A DNA stretch of 47,249 nt from the NCBI GenBank assembly GCA_034006035.1, contig JAVETN010000017.1, positions 1 through 47,249 on the forward strand. Reading direction: 5' to 3'. A program made the translations under genes and the position numbers. The notes beneath the pieces were generated by a model. The model saw nothing but the letters and a program-made list of their open reading frames with translations, did no database searches and was not told the DNA's origin. The DNA comes from Desulforegulaceae bacterium. Its GTDB lineage: Bacteria > Desulfobacterota > Desulfobacteria > Desulfobacterales > JACKCP01. The first letter of the stretch is position 1. The number at the start of each line of letters is the position of its first letter. Positions 8,142 to 14,919 of this stretch are shown here, piece by piece.

Positions 8142-8510
8142 ATGTCAAAACTAAACCAAAAATCAAATATAGATAACCAAATAAGACTTAAACTTTTAAA
8201 TCTTTTAAAATCAAACCCAGAGATGTCCCAGCGGGAAATGATGAAAGAAATGAAAGTAAGCCTTGGCAAAATCAATTATTGCATTTCCAATTTAACAGAA
8301 AAGGGAATGATCAAAGTTGAAAGATTTAAAAGCTCAAAAAGAAAATCAGCCTATGCATACAAGCTTACTCCCCACGGAATTGAAGAATTGGGAAGACTTA
8401 CCCTAAGCTTTTTAAAATTAAAAATTAAAGAACACGATGAGATAAAAAACGAAATAAAAAAACTGGCCGAGCAACTAGGGCAGTTTGACTATAATAGCGA
8501 AGATAAATAA
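8142..8510 (+). CDS. MarR family EPS-associated transcriptional regulator
   Basis: The 122-residue winged-helix protein matches the MarR-type family found beside exopolysaccharide loci (TIGR04176-like). The N-terminal helix-turn-helix spans about residues 10-60 (IRLKLLNLL, SQREMMKEMKVSLGKINYC, LTEKGMIKVERF), the wing is around 60-75 (SSKRKSAYAYKLTPHGIEE), and a Lys/Glu-rich C-terminal helix likely dimerises. The related family is typically located next to polysaccharide synthesis genes; here the locus begins about 3.9 kb downstream, with toxin-antitoxin genes in between. It probably regulates the tviB-wzz block, but this is inference. No clear ribosome binding site precedes the ATG. Confidence 0.85.
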   Translation: MSKLNQKSNIDNQIRLKLLNLLKSNPEMSQREMMKEMKVSLGKINYCISNLTEKGMIKVERFKSSKRKSAYAYKLTPHGIEELGRLTLSFLKLKIKEHDEIKNEIKKLAEQLGQFDYNSEDK

Positions 8511-8597
8511 GAAGTCTCATACCTTCAAAATCAGGCAAAATTGTCTTTGGAAAACAAATAAATCCAATTTAAAACCAGTAAAAATACACGGATGCCC

Positions 8598-8675
8598 GTA
8601 GGGGCGGATTCCATATCCGCCCTATAATTATCAGGATCCCCGTATGGACAGATTCAATCTCCGTCCAACAATTAC
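8598..8675. repeat. Tandem hairpin repeat (GTAGGGGCGGAT family)
   Basis: Two short hairpins lie in series: GGCGGATTCCATATCCGCC at about 8602-8621 and a related, more worn GGACAGATTCAATCTCCGTCC at about 8645-8666. The same family recurs at 35105-35176. This is the main content of the 268-bp gap before the HEPN gene. Confidence 0.65.
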
Positions 8676-8699
8676 ATGGATAACAAAAAATAAAAAAAA

Positions 8700-8752
8700 T
8701 GGGTCGCACCTAAATTTAAGCACTAGTTTCGCTTTGACCCTGATACACAAAT
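8700..8752. repeat. GGGTC..GACCCTGATAC repeat upstream of the HEPN/MNT pair
   Basis: The segment starts GGGTCGCACC and ends TTTGACCCTGATACAC, so GGGTC and GACCC form short inverted ends. A related copy (TGGTCCGACCCTGATACAAT) lies at 10201-10220 just before the next unknown gene. This may be a mobile or regulatory repeat; no function is established. Confidence 0.5.
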
Positions 8753-8778
8753 GTTTTTCTAAAAAAAGGACTGTTTAG

Positions 8779-9198
8779 ATGACATTAAAGAATAAAGATA
8801 TCCGCTGGGAACAGCGTTTTGGAAATTATAAAAAAGCCTTGAGCCAGTTAAAAAAATTTATTGATAAGGGAGAGTTGTCAGAGCTTGAAAATCAAGGACT
8901 TGTTAAAGCCTTTGAATATACTTTTGAGCTTGCCTGGAATACATTGAAGGACTTTCTCGAATACCAGGGGCAGACTGATCTTTTTGGTTCAAGAGACACT
9001 ATTAGAAAAGCCTTTAATCTAAATCTCATTGAAAATGGTGATGGCTGGATGGATATGCTGAAAAGCCGAAATCAAACATCGCATACTTATAATGAAGAGA
9101 CAGCAGAAGAAATCTGTAAAGCTGTTACAGTCGTTTATTACCCACTTTTTCATCAATTGAAAAGCCGACTGGAAAATTTGCAGTCCGGCATGACTTAA
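8779..9198 (+). CDS. hepT: HEPN-domain toxin, HI0074/HepT-type nucleotidyltransferase partner
   Basis: The 139-residue, all-helical protein is of the nucleotidyltransferase substrate-binding family (HI0074-like, TIGR01987). It carries the HEPN RNase motif Arg97-x4-His102-x-Tyr104 (SRNQTSHTY). In characterised HepT toxins this Arg/His pair cuts RNA and the motif Tyr is the residue AMPylated by the MntA antitoxin. All three residues are present, so the toxin looks intact. Other family features are the AFEYTFELAWNTLKDFLEYQG segment (in two parts, residues 44-64) and the SRDTIRKAFN helix. The partner nucleotidyltransferase starts 14 bp downstream. Confidence 0.9.
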   Translation: MTLKNKDIRWEQRFGNYKKALSQLKKFIDKGELSELENQGLVKAFEYTFELAWNTLKDFLEYQGQTDLFGSRDTIRKAFNLNLIENGDGWMDMLKSRNQTSHTYNEETAEEICKAVTVVYYPLFHQLKSRLENLQSGMT

Positions 9199-9212
9199 GC
9201 ACTGATTTTATT

Positions 9213-9554
9213 ATGTGCTATGGACTAAAACAAACAACAATAGAATCTATTAAAAATGTATTCAGCAGATATTTGCAGGTTGAGCAGGTTATTATCTATG
9301 GTTCCAGAGCAAAGGGAAATTATAAAAATGGTTCGGATATTGATTTAACTTTAAAAGGTGATGGCCTAAGCCTGATACTCATGAATAAAATTGCCATTGA
9401 ACTTGATGATCTTTTGTTACCATATACCTTTGATCTTTCAGTCTATAATCATATTGAAAATTATGATTTAACAGATCACATCCAGCGGGTTGGAAAGATT
9501 TTTTATAAGCGAAAAGAAAAAATTGGGCAGCACCGCAAGAACATCCTAAAATAA
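9213..9554 (+). CDS. mntA: MNT-type nucleotidyltransferase antitoxin
   Basis: The 113-residue minimal nucleotidyltransferase has the hallmark GSRAKGNYKNGSDID (Gly30-Ser31, Asp42, Asp44) and a third acidic residue in FDLSVY (Asp74), the full catalytic set for nucleotide transfer. In HEPN/MNT modules it neutralises the HEPN toxin by AMPylating the tyrosine of the RX4HXY motif. The start chosen matches family members beginning YGL..T(I/E)..IK.VF, although the ribosome binding site is weak and lies within the 14-bp intergenic spacer, consistent with translational coupling. A half REP-like palindrome (GTTCCCAAGCCAGAGC) follows the stop at about 9573-9590. Confidence 0.9.
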   Translation: MCYGLKQTTIESIKNVFSRYLQVEQVIIYGSRAKGNYKNGSDIDLTLKGDGLSLILMNKIAIELDDLLLPYTFDLSVYNHIENYDLTDHIQRVGKIFYKRKEKIGQHRKNILK

Positions 9555-9669
9555 TAACAAAATAACTCATGCTCGTTCCCAAGCCAGAGCTACCAGTAAA
9601 AATATTGATAATATCTTTTGAATTATGTAGGCTTGTTTAGTTATTATTAATAAAAATGAAGGGTTAATT

Positions 9670-9882
9670 ATGAAAAATATAAAATATGTTATTTATAAAG
9701 AAGGCGAATACTATATATCCCAATGCTTGAATGTTGATGTTGCAAGTTTTGGGGAATCTATTGATGAGGCGGTTGTTTCATTAAAAGAAGCCGTTGAACT
9801 GTTTTTTGAAGATGAGATAGATTTAAGTGGATATCAGCCTATTGGTGAAATGCTTCTTGGGGAAGATACAATAAATGTATAA
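9670..9882 (+). CDS. hicB: HicB family antitoxin
   Basis: The 70-residue product has the compact HicB fold: YVIYKEGEYYISQCLNVDVAS as degenerate RNase-H-like strands (residues 6-26), then FGESIDEAVVSLKEAVELFF as the conserved helix. Small HicB proteins of this length lack a separate C-terminal DNA-binding domain. The ATG is preceded by GAAGGG at good spacing. The stop overlaps the start of the hicA reading frame (9875), the typical arrangement in reverse-order hicBA modules. The partner toxin gene is interrupted, so this antitoxin may now be an orphan. Confidence 0.88.
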   Translation: MKNIKYVIYKEGEYYISQCLNVDVASFGESIDEAVVSLKEAVELFFEDEIDLSGYQPIGEMLLGEDTINV

Positions 9883-10087
9883 ATTGCTTTCATCAAAAAC
9901 AATTATTAAAACTTTAATAAAACATGGTTTTGTTGAAGTTTCTCAAAAGGGCAGTCATGTAAAATACAAAAGTTAAAACAGAATTGTAATTATTCCACAT
10001 CCTAAGAAAGAAATACCAAGAGGTACGCTTGCATCAATTTTGCGACAATCCGGTCTTCAAAAAGAAGATTTCCTAATTGATAATTAA
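9875..10087 (+). pseudogene. hicA: HicA toxin gene with in-frame stop
   Basis: Translation from the ATG at 9875 gives a HicA mRNA interferase N-terminus (MYKLLSSKTIIKTL, HGFVEVSQKGSHVKYKS, with the catalytic His in GSHVKY). It then hits a TAA at 9974-9976 (codon 34) and continues in the same frame as NRIVIIPHPKKEIPRGTL, ASILRQSGLQKEDFL to the natural end at 10087. The downstream half is a perfect match to the HicA C-terminal motif, so a single nonsense codon is the only lesion. At 71 codons the length is normal for HicA. Both halves look undecayed, suggesting a recent mutation or, less likely, readthrough. Confidence 0.88.
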
Positions 10088-10102
10088 ATACTAATTTTGA
10101 TA

Positions 10103-10130
10103 GTTCCCAAGCCAGAGCTTGGGAACCAGC
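10103..10130. repeat. REP-like palindrome, well conserved
   Basis: GTTCCCAAGCCAGAGC is followed by TTGGGAACCAGC, a near-perfect inverted repeat around a short AGAG centre. It lies just after the broken hicA. Confidence 0.8.
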
Positions 10131-10236
10131 AAAGCAATGCTCTAAGACTGAAAAAGATTGATTTTTAAAGCTTTTATTTTATAAATTCAGGCACTTGTTT
10201 TGGTCCGACCCTGATACAATACAAATCAAATAATAA

Positions 10237-11169
10237 GTGAACAAACAAATGGAAAATTCTAAAGAAGACGATAATAAAAAGATTATTTTATCAACCATAA
10301 AGAAGTACAATAAAAAGAATCAATACATACCAATAAAAAACAATTCTATTGAAATTGAATCGAATAAAAATATATATAAACTCATAAGAATAAGTGATGA
10401 AGAGTATAGTACGCTGCGTTGTAATTCTGTTCAGATCAAAGAAGATTTTATGCATTTTATGTCTTTGAGTCGCTCAAAAGATCTTATATACCCAAGCCTT
10501 TCTAAAATGTATACAATATTAAAAGATTTGTTCGGAGAGTCAGGTGAGCACTATGATGACTGGAAATGCTCTTTTTGTTTTCCGTTTTTAATGCAGTTTA
10601 AGTATAAAGATGTTGAATTTGAATATCTTATGAAGGTTATAGATATAAAAGGAGGTATTGAAATAATTTTTTATAAGATGGCGCATGAAGATGACGAAGA
10701 ATGCAAAAGAAAAGAAATAATTTACAGGAGCTTTGAAGAACTACCAGAAGATGAAATGATATATATTATGAATTATTTCGCTGGCTATATGACAGGGGTT
10801 TTTAGTAACTTTGAGCTTCTATATAATACTTTTTATTTTAAAACAATAAGCAGTTTGAATATTGTATATGGTTATAAACAGCCTGATTTTTTTGATGAAA
10901 GTTTTGAAACTGACGAAGAATATCATTCATTTGTTTGTCAAATGGAAGCAATTCAAAATAATTTAAAAAATAAACCCATAAATAATGACGAAGAGTTTGG
11001 TTTAAATAAACAAAAAGTAATTTTGAAATTGATGAAGAAAACATTTAATATAACAGAGCAAGAGCAAGATAAAATATTATCCGAGCTTCCTTCTGATACA
11101 ATTGATAGAGCCTTAGATAAAATAAAATATGCAAGTAAAAAAAATGAGGTTTTAGATATTTTGCAATAA
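10237..11169 (+). CDS. Unknown acidic protein, 310 residues
   Basis: I do not recognise this protein. It is soluble, with no signal peptide or membrane span, and is rich in Lys, Glu and Asp. The middle contains CSFCFPFLMQFKYKDVEFEY (about residues 109-128) and IEIIFYKMAHEDDEE, which look like beta-strand-rich segments, and the C-terminal 70 residues predict as helices (ILKLMKKTFNITEQEQDKIL, DTIDRALDKIKYA). The open frame begins with GTG at 10237; ATG at 10249 is an equally plausible start, and neither has a strong ribosome binding site. It sits between toxin-antitoxin genes and directly after a GACCCTGATAC repeat, so a role in defence or conflict is possible but unsupported. Confidence 0.6.
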   Translation: MNKQMENSKEDDNKKIILSTIKKYNKKNQYIPIKNNSIEIESNKNIYKLIRISDEEYSTLRCNSVQIKEDFMHFMSLSRSKDLIYPSLSKMYTILKDLFGESGEHYDDWKCSFCFPFLMQFKYKDVEFEYLMKVIDIKGGIEIIFYKMAHEDDEECKRKEIIYRSFEELPEDEMIYIMNYFAGYMTGVFSNFELLYNTFYFKTISSLNIVYGYKQPDFFDESFETDEEYHSFVCQMEAIQNNLKNKPINNDEEFGLNKQKVILKLMKKTFNITEQEQDKILSELPSDTIDRALDKIKYASKKNEVLDILQ

Positions 11170-11249
11170 AATTATTATTAAAGTTAAAGCCTGAAACATG
11201 CACTGAAGGGACTTGTCTTCTGATTGCCTCCTGGAGATGAAAAAAGCAT

Positions 11250-11290
11250 ATTGGCGAAAATTAGAAAAATTAGCGGCAAAAAAATCTAAC
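11250..11290. repeat. Fragment of the MITE-like element
   Basis: This segment (GCGAAAATTAGAAAAATTAGCGGCAAAAAAATC in two parts, then CCGAAGACC) matches the right end of the element at 12192-12335. It looks like a solo end or decayed copy. Confidence 0.55.
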
Positions 11291-11310
11291 CGAAGACCAG
11301 AATCTTATAT

Positions 11311-11454
11311 ATGAATGATTTCAATATAAAAAACTCACATGACAAGCTTTTTAAAGATACCTGGAGCGATCTGAATAATGCAGAAAGCTTTCTTAAAAAC
11401 TATCTGCCAAAAAAAGTTTTTGATCTGACAGATCTTGATTCTCTGTTATCATAG
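11311..11454 (+). pseudogene. N-terminal remnant of an Rpn/PD-(D/E)XK transposase-like nuclease
   Basis: A 47-codon frame (MNDFNIKNSHDKLFKDTWSD, then LNNAESFLKNYLPKKVFDLT, DLDSLLS) matches the N-terminus of Rpn family recombination-promoting nucleases (YhgA-like, PF04754), which normally start with HDKLFK and extend about 300 residues. Here the frame ends at a TAG just where the catalytic domain should begin, and no continuation is visible in any frame before 11560. It is a truncated relic. The rest of 11170-11565 holds the MITE fragment and AT-rich sequence. Confidence 0.75.
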
Positions 11455-11565
11455 ATTTTTTCAAACAGGCAAATACCATAATTTAGATACATCTCCATAA
11501 CAATTGAAATTTATTAAATATTTGTAATAATAAAACAAAATTCGAGAAAAACAGGAAAATTAAAA

Positions 11566-11826
11566 ATGCCTGAAATATGCAGATTTTTTGGAATTATAAT
11601 CAGAATGTTTTATGATGAACATAATCCACCACACTTTCATGCAGAATATCAAGGGAATAAAGCTGTTTTTGATTTTCAGGGGAATATTTTAAAAGGGAAT
11701 CTAAATTCAAGAACAGCGACAAAACTTGTTCGGGAATGGGTTGATATAAATATTTTTGAGCTTGAGAAAGCCTGGGATGCTGTAAGAAATTATGAAAAAA
11801 TAAACAAAATAGCTCCGTTAGACTAA
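11566..11826 (+). CDS. DUF4160 domain protein
   Basis: The 86-residue protein matches the DUF4160 family throughout. The diagnostic start [20 protein letters not shown] is followed by [12 protein letters not shown], with conserved His residues in the [10 protein letters not shown] motif, then a helix with [18 protein letters not shown]. The family is commonly paired with DUF2442, as here (11-bp gap), and this pair has been suggested as a possible toxin-antitoxin-like module; biochemical function is not known to me. An AGGA element precedes the ATG. Confidence 0.88.
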   Translation: MPEICRFFGIIIRMFYDEHNPPHFHAEYQGNKAVFDFQGNILKGNLNSRTATKLVREWVDINIFELEKAWDAVRNYEKINKIAPLD

Positions 11827-11837
11827 GGAGGATAAAT

Positions 11838-12092
11838 ATGTGGAATATGAATGATGTTGTATCAATTGAATATAAGGGCGATTATACCTTTCGAATTACT
11901 TTTGATGATAAAATATCAGGGGATATTGACTTTTCATCTTATCTTAACAAAGGCCCTGTCTTTTCATCTCTAAAAGACCTTAAGCTATTCAAACAAGCTT
12001 TTATTGATGGTGGTACTATTGCCTGGCCAAATGGTGCTGATATTGCACCGGAAAGTCTATATGAAAAATGCGAACAATCGTTTCATAATTGA
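11838..12092 (+). CDS. DUF2442 domain protein
   Basis: The 84-residue DUF2442 protein has the family pattern: [18 protein letters not shown] (beta hairpin), [20 protein letters not shown], and the C-terminal [17 protein letters not shown] signature. An AAGGAGGA Shine-Dalgarno lies in the 11 bp between DUF4160 and this gene, so the two are certainly cotranscribed. DUF2442 proteins often resemble an antitoxin-like DNA-binding partner, but the pairing logic is an inference from recurrent neighbourhood. Confidence 0.88.
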   Translation: MWNMNDVVSIEYKGDYTFRITFDDKISGDIDFSSYLNKGPVFSSLKDLKLFKQAFIDGGTIAWPNGADIAPESLYEKCEQSFHN

Positions 12093-12113
12093 CATCATTT
12101 TTGTGAATCTTCA

Positions 12114-12144
12114 GCTCGTTCCCAAGCTCCAGCTTGGGAATGTA
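12114..12144. repeat. REP-like palindrome, canonical form
   Basis: GCTCGTTCCCAAGCTCC is followed by AGCTTGGGAATGTA. This is the cleanest example of the canonical palindrome and matches the units in the 45.6-46.1 kb array. Confidence 0.85.
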
Positions 12145-12191
12145 TATTATTAAATATATCAAATTCTTAAATTAAAATAGATCTAAAATAC

Positions 12192-12335
12192 TTTGCCGCG
12201 AATGACACGAATTTACGCAAATGGCCTTTTTTGCAAAAAGCCATAACCCAAAAACAACTTAAATTAGATTTTTTTTACAAAGCTTTTTGTAAAAAAAGCA
12301 AAAATTAGAGCAAATTAGCGAAATTAGCGGCAAAA
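12192..12335. mobile_element. MITE-like element with inverted ends, 144 bp
   Basis: The ends TTTGCCGCGAAT (12192-12203) and ATTAGCGGCAAA (12323-12334) are inverted copies differing at one position. The interior has no coding capacity and holds nested palindromes (CTTTTTTGCAAAAAG and ACAAAGCTTTTTGT). A partial copy lies at 11250-11290. The size, non-coding interior and multi-copy nature suggest a miniature inverted-repeat element, but target duplications are not evident. It occupies most of the 328-bp gap before tviB. Confidence 0.55.
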
Positions 12336-12420
12336 AAAATCAGGCCGAAGGCCCTCCAAAAACAAACAAATAAAAATAAAATAAAGAAATCCGAAACCCC
12401 AATCAAAAAACAGGCTTAAA

Positions 12421-13689
12421 ATGATCAATCCAAAAATAGCAATAATAGGCCTTGGCTATGTAGGCCTTCCCCTGGCAGTGGAATTTGGCAAAATAATTGA
12501 AACAAAAGGTTTTGATATAAACAAAAAAAGGGTAGAAGAGTTAAAAAAAGGTAAAGATTCAACCCTTGAAGTAGAACCTGAAAACCTTGCCACTGCAACC
12601 AAACTAACCTACACAAACAATCTTGAAGACTTAAAAGACTCAAATTTTTTCATAGTAACAGTTCCAACCCCGGTAGATAAAAACAAAACACCTGATCTAA
12701 GTCCTCTTGTAAGTGCAAGCCAGATGCTTGGCAAAATAATAAAGAAAAACGACATAGTAGTTTATGAATCAACAGTATATCCCGGAGCAACAGAAGAAGT
12801 CTGCATACCAGAAATTGAAAAAGTTTCAGGACTAAAATTCAATAAAGACTTTTTTGCAGGATACAGCCCCGAAAGAATAAACCCCGGAGATAAAGAACAC
12901 AGAGTTACAAATATTGTAAAAGTAACTTCAGGTTCCACGCCAGAAACAGCAGAAACTGTAGACAATATTTATAAAAAAATAATCCTTGCAGGAACCCACA
13001 AAGCAAGTTCAATAAAAGTAGCAGAAGCATCCAAAGTAATTGAAAATACACAAAGAGATTTGAATATTGCACTTATTAATGAGCTTGCAATTATTTTCGA
13101 TAAAATGAAAATAGATACAGAAGAAGTATTAAAAGCAGCAGGAACAAAATGGAATTTTCTTAATTTCAAACCAGGACTTGTGGGGGGCCACTGTATTGGA
13201 GTTGATCCCTATTATCTTACTTTCAAGGCACAGGAAATAGGCTATCATCCTGAAATTATTCTTGCAGGAAGAAGAATTAATGACAAAATGGGTGCTTATG
13301 TTGTGTCAAGAGTTGTTAAAGAAATGGTTAAGAAAAAAATTCATGTTCATGGTTCAAATATACTTATTATGGGCCTTACTTTTAAAGAAAACTGCCCTGA
13401 TTTAAGAAACACAAAAGTTGAGGATATGATAGAGGAGTTCAAAGACTATAATGCAGAAATAGATATTTATGACCCATGGGTTGACGAAAATGAAGCTTTA
13501 CATGAGTATGGACTTTCACTGACAAAAGAACTAAAAGAAAATACCTATGACACAATTATCCTTGCAGTTGCACACGATGATTTTAAAAATATGGGAATTG
13601 AAAAAATAAGACAATTTGGAAAATCTGAAAATATAATTTTTGACTTAAAACATCTTTTCCCCAAAAATGATGTGGACAGCCGTTTATAA
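12421..13689 (+). CDS. tviB: UDP-N-acetyl-D-hexosamine 6-dehydrogenase (TviB/WbpO type)
   Basis: The product oxidises UDP-GalNAc or UDP-GlcNAc at C6 to the uronic acid using two NAD+. The 422-residue protein has an N-terminal Rossmann motif ([10 protein letters not shown], residues 10-19), [10 protein letters not shown] in the middle domain, the catalytic Cys258 in [17 protein letters not shown], and a C-terminal UDP-binding domain with [15 protein letters not shown]. The combination [19 protein letters not shown] is characteristic of the TviB (Vi antigen) branch. It is the first gene of the polysaccharide locus. The epimerase TviC follows after a 184-bp gap, so together they would make UDP-GalNAcA. 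Confidence 0.92.
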   Translation: MINPKIAIIGLGYVGLPLAVEFGKIIETKGFDINKKRVEELKKGKDSTLEVEPENLATATKLTYTNNLEDLKDSNFFIVTVPTPVDKNKTPDLSPLVSASQMLGKIIKKNDIVVYESTVYPGATEEVCIPEIEKVSGLKFNKDFFAGYSPERINPGDKEHRVTNIVKVTSGSTPETAETVDNIYKKIILAGTHKASSIKVAEASKVIENTQRDLNIALINELAIIFDKMKIDTEEVLKAAGTKWNFLNFKPGLVGGHCIGVDPYYLTFKAQEIGYHPEIILAGRRINDKMGAYVVSRVVKEMVKKKIHVHGSNILIMGLTFKENCPDLRNTKVEDMIEEFKDYNAEIDIYDPWVDENEALHEYGLSLTKELKENTYDTIILAVAHDDFKNMGIEKIRQFGKSENIIFDLKHLFPKNDVDSRL

Positions 13690-13828
13690 TTTTTAAAATT
13701 CATGAATCTTTTGAGGCAGCTTATAGTTTTTTTATCGGTTACTTTTTATTGGAAAAGAAGCTGATTTAACTGATTTTTTATAAAAAAAAGTGCCTGTTTT
13801 TAGAACCTATCGAAAAAATGAAAATTTT

Positions 13829-13845
13829 AAGAGTTATGTGAAGGT
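13829..13845 (+). repeat. GAGTTATG motif upstream of tviC (copy 1)
   Basis: GAAAATTTTAAGAGTTATGT followed by GAAGGT spans about 13820-13845. A very similar string lies at 15974-15998 upstream of the sulfotransferase gene. It may be a shared leader or a worn dispersed repeat. Confidence 0.4.
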
Positions 13846-13883
13846 CTCAAGTCTAGAAATGTTTAAGAAAGGTAGTGCGTGTT

Positions 13884-14858
13884 ATGGGATATGAGAATAT
13901 AGAATTTGATAAGCAAAGCGTGTTTTTAGTAACAGGAGGTGCAGGTTTTATAGGTTTTAATCTATGTGAGGTCTTGTTGGATAAAGGTTATAAGGTTAAA
14001 TGTCTTGATGACCTTTCAATTGGTAAAAAAGAAAATATAGATTTATTTATAGATAATCCAAATTATACCTTTATCAAAGGTGATATAAGAGATTTAAATG
14101 TTTGTATAGATGCTTGCACCGGAGTAGATTATGTTTTACATCAGGCAGCTTGGGGAAGTGTACCCAGGAGCATTGAAATGCCTTTACTTTATGAAGAAAT
14201 TAATCTTAAAGGAACGCTAAATATGATGGAAGCTGCCAGACAAAAAAAAGTTAAAAAATTTGTCTATGCATCCAGCTCTTCTGTTTATGGAGATGAACCA
14301 GAACTTCCAAAGAAAGAAGGAAAAGAAGGTAATCTTTTATCTCCATATGCCTTAACTAAAATGGCAGGCGAAGAATATGGAAAGCTTTATACAAAGCTTT
14401 ATGGATTAGATACTTATGGATTAAGATACTTCAATATTTTTGGTAGAAGACAAGATCCAAATGGATCTTATGCAGCAGTTATTCCAAAGTTTATTAAGCA
14501 ATTGTTGAATAATGAACAACCAACAATAAACGGTGATGGCAGGCATAGTAGAGATTTTACTTATATTGAGAATGTAATAGAAGCAAATTTGAAGGCATGT
14601 AAAGCACCATCAGAAGCAGCAGGAGAAGCTTTTAATATCGCCTATGGTGGTAGAGAATATTTGATAGATGTATACAACTCCCTTTGCAAATCTCTTGGTA
14701 AAAAAATTGAGCCTTTGTTTGGCCCTGAAAGAAAAGGTGATATAAAACACAGCAATGCTGATATCTCTAAAGCTAAAGAGATGTTAGGTTATAGTCCTGA
14801 TTGGAGTTTTGAAAAAGGAATTGGAGCGGCAATAGATTGGTACAAGGAAAATTTGTGA
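13884..14858 (+). CDS. tviC: UDP-N-acetylglucosamine 4-epimerase (TviC/WbpP type)
   Basis: The product interconverts UDP-GlcNAc and UDP-GalNAc, or the corresponding uronic acids. The 324-residue extended SDR has TGGAGFIGFNL at the NAD-binding site, the catalytic Tyr155-x3-Lys159 in YALTKMAGEE, and WbpP-type motifs RYFNIFGRRQDPNG and DGRHSRDFTYIENV. A GTG at 13875 would add three residues, but the AAAGG at 13868-13872 is only two bases from it and correctly spaced for the ATG at 13884. It pairs functionally with tviB. A decayed insertion sequence begins about 80 bp after its stop. Confidence 0.92.
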   Translation: MGYENIEFDKQSVFLVTGGAGFIGFNLCEVLLDKGYKVKCLDDLSIGKKENIDLFIDNPNYTFIKGDIRDLNVCIDACTGVDYVLHQAAWGSVPRSIEMPLLYEEINLKGTLNMMEAARQKKVKKFVYASSSSVYGDEPELPKKEGKEGNLLSPYALTKMAGEEYGKLYTKLYGLDTYGLRYFNIFGRRQDPNGSYAAVIPKFIKQLLNNEQPTINGDGRHSRDFTYIENVIEANLKACKAPSEAAGEAFNIAYGGREYLIDVYNSLCKSLGKKIEPLFGPERKGDIKHSNADISKAKEMLGYSPDWSFEKGIGAAIDWYKENL

Positions 14859-14919
14859 GAATTTTAAAAAGAATCTCGGAATATTATCAAAACGGAAGAA
14901 ATTGAGACCACTAAAGCCC

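Noticed and set aside
12425..13169. Minus-strand open frames inside tviB
   Set aside because: They are shadows of the tviB coding sequence with no ribosome binding site or recognisable domain.
13868..13880. ops/JUMPstart element for RfaH (GGTAGTGCGTG)
   Set aside because: It resembles the ops core but has an extra base and no surrounding JUMPstart sequence; it more simply contains the tviC ribosome binding site.
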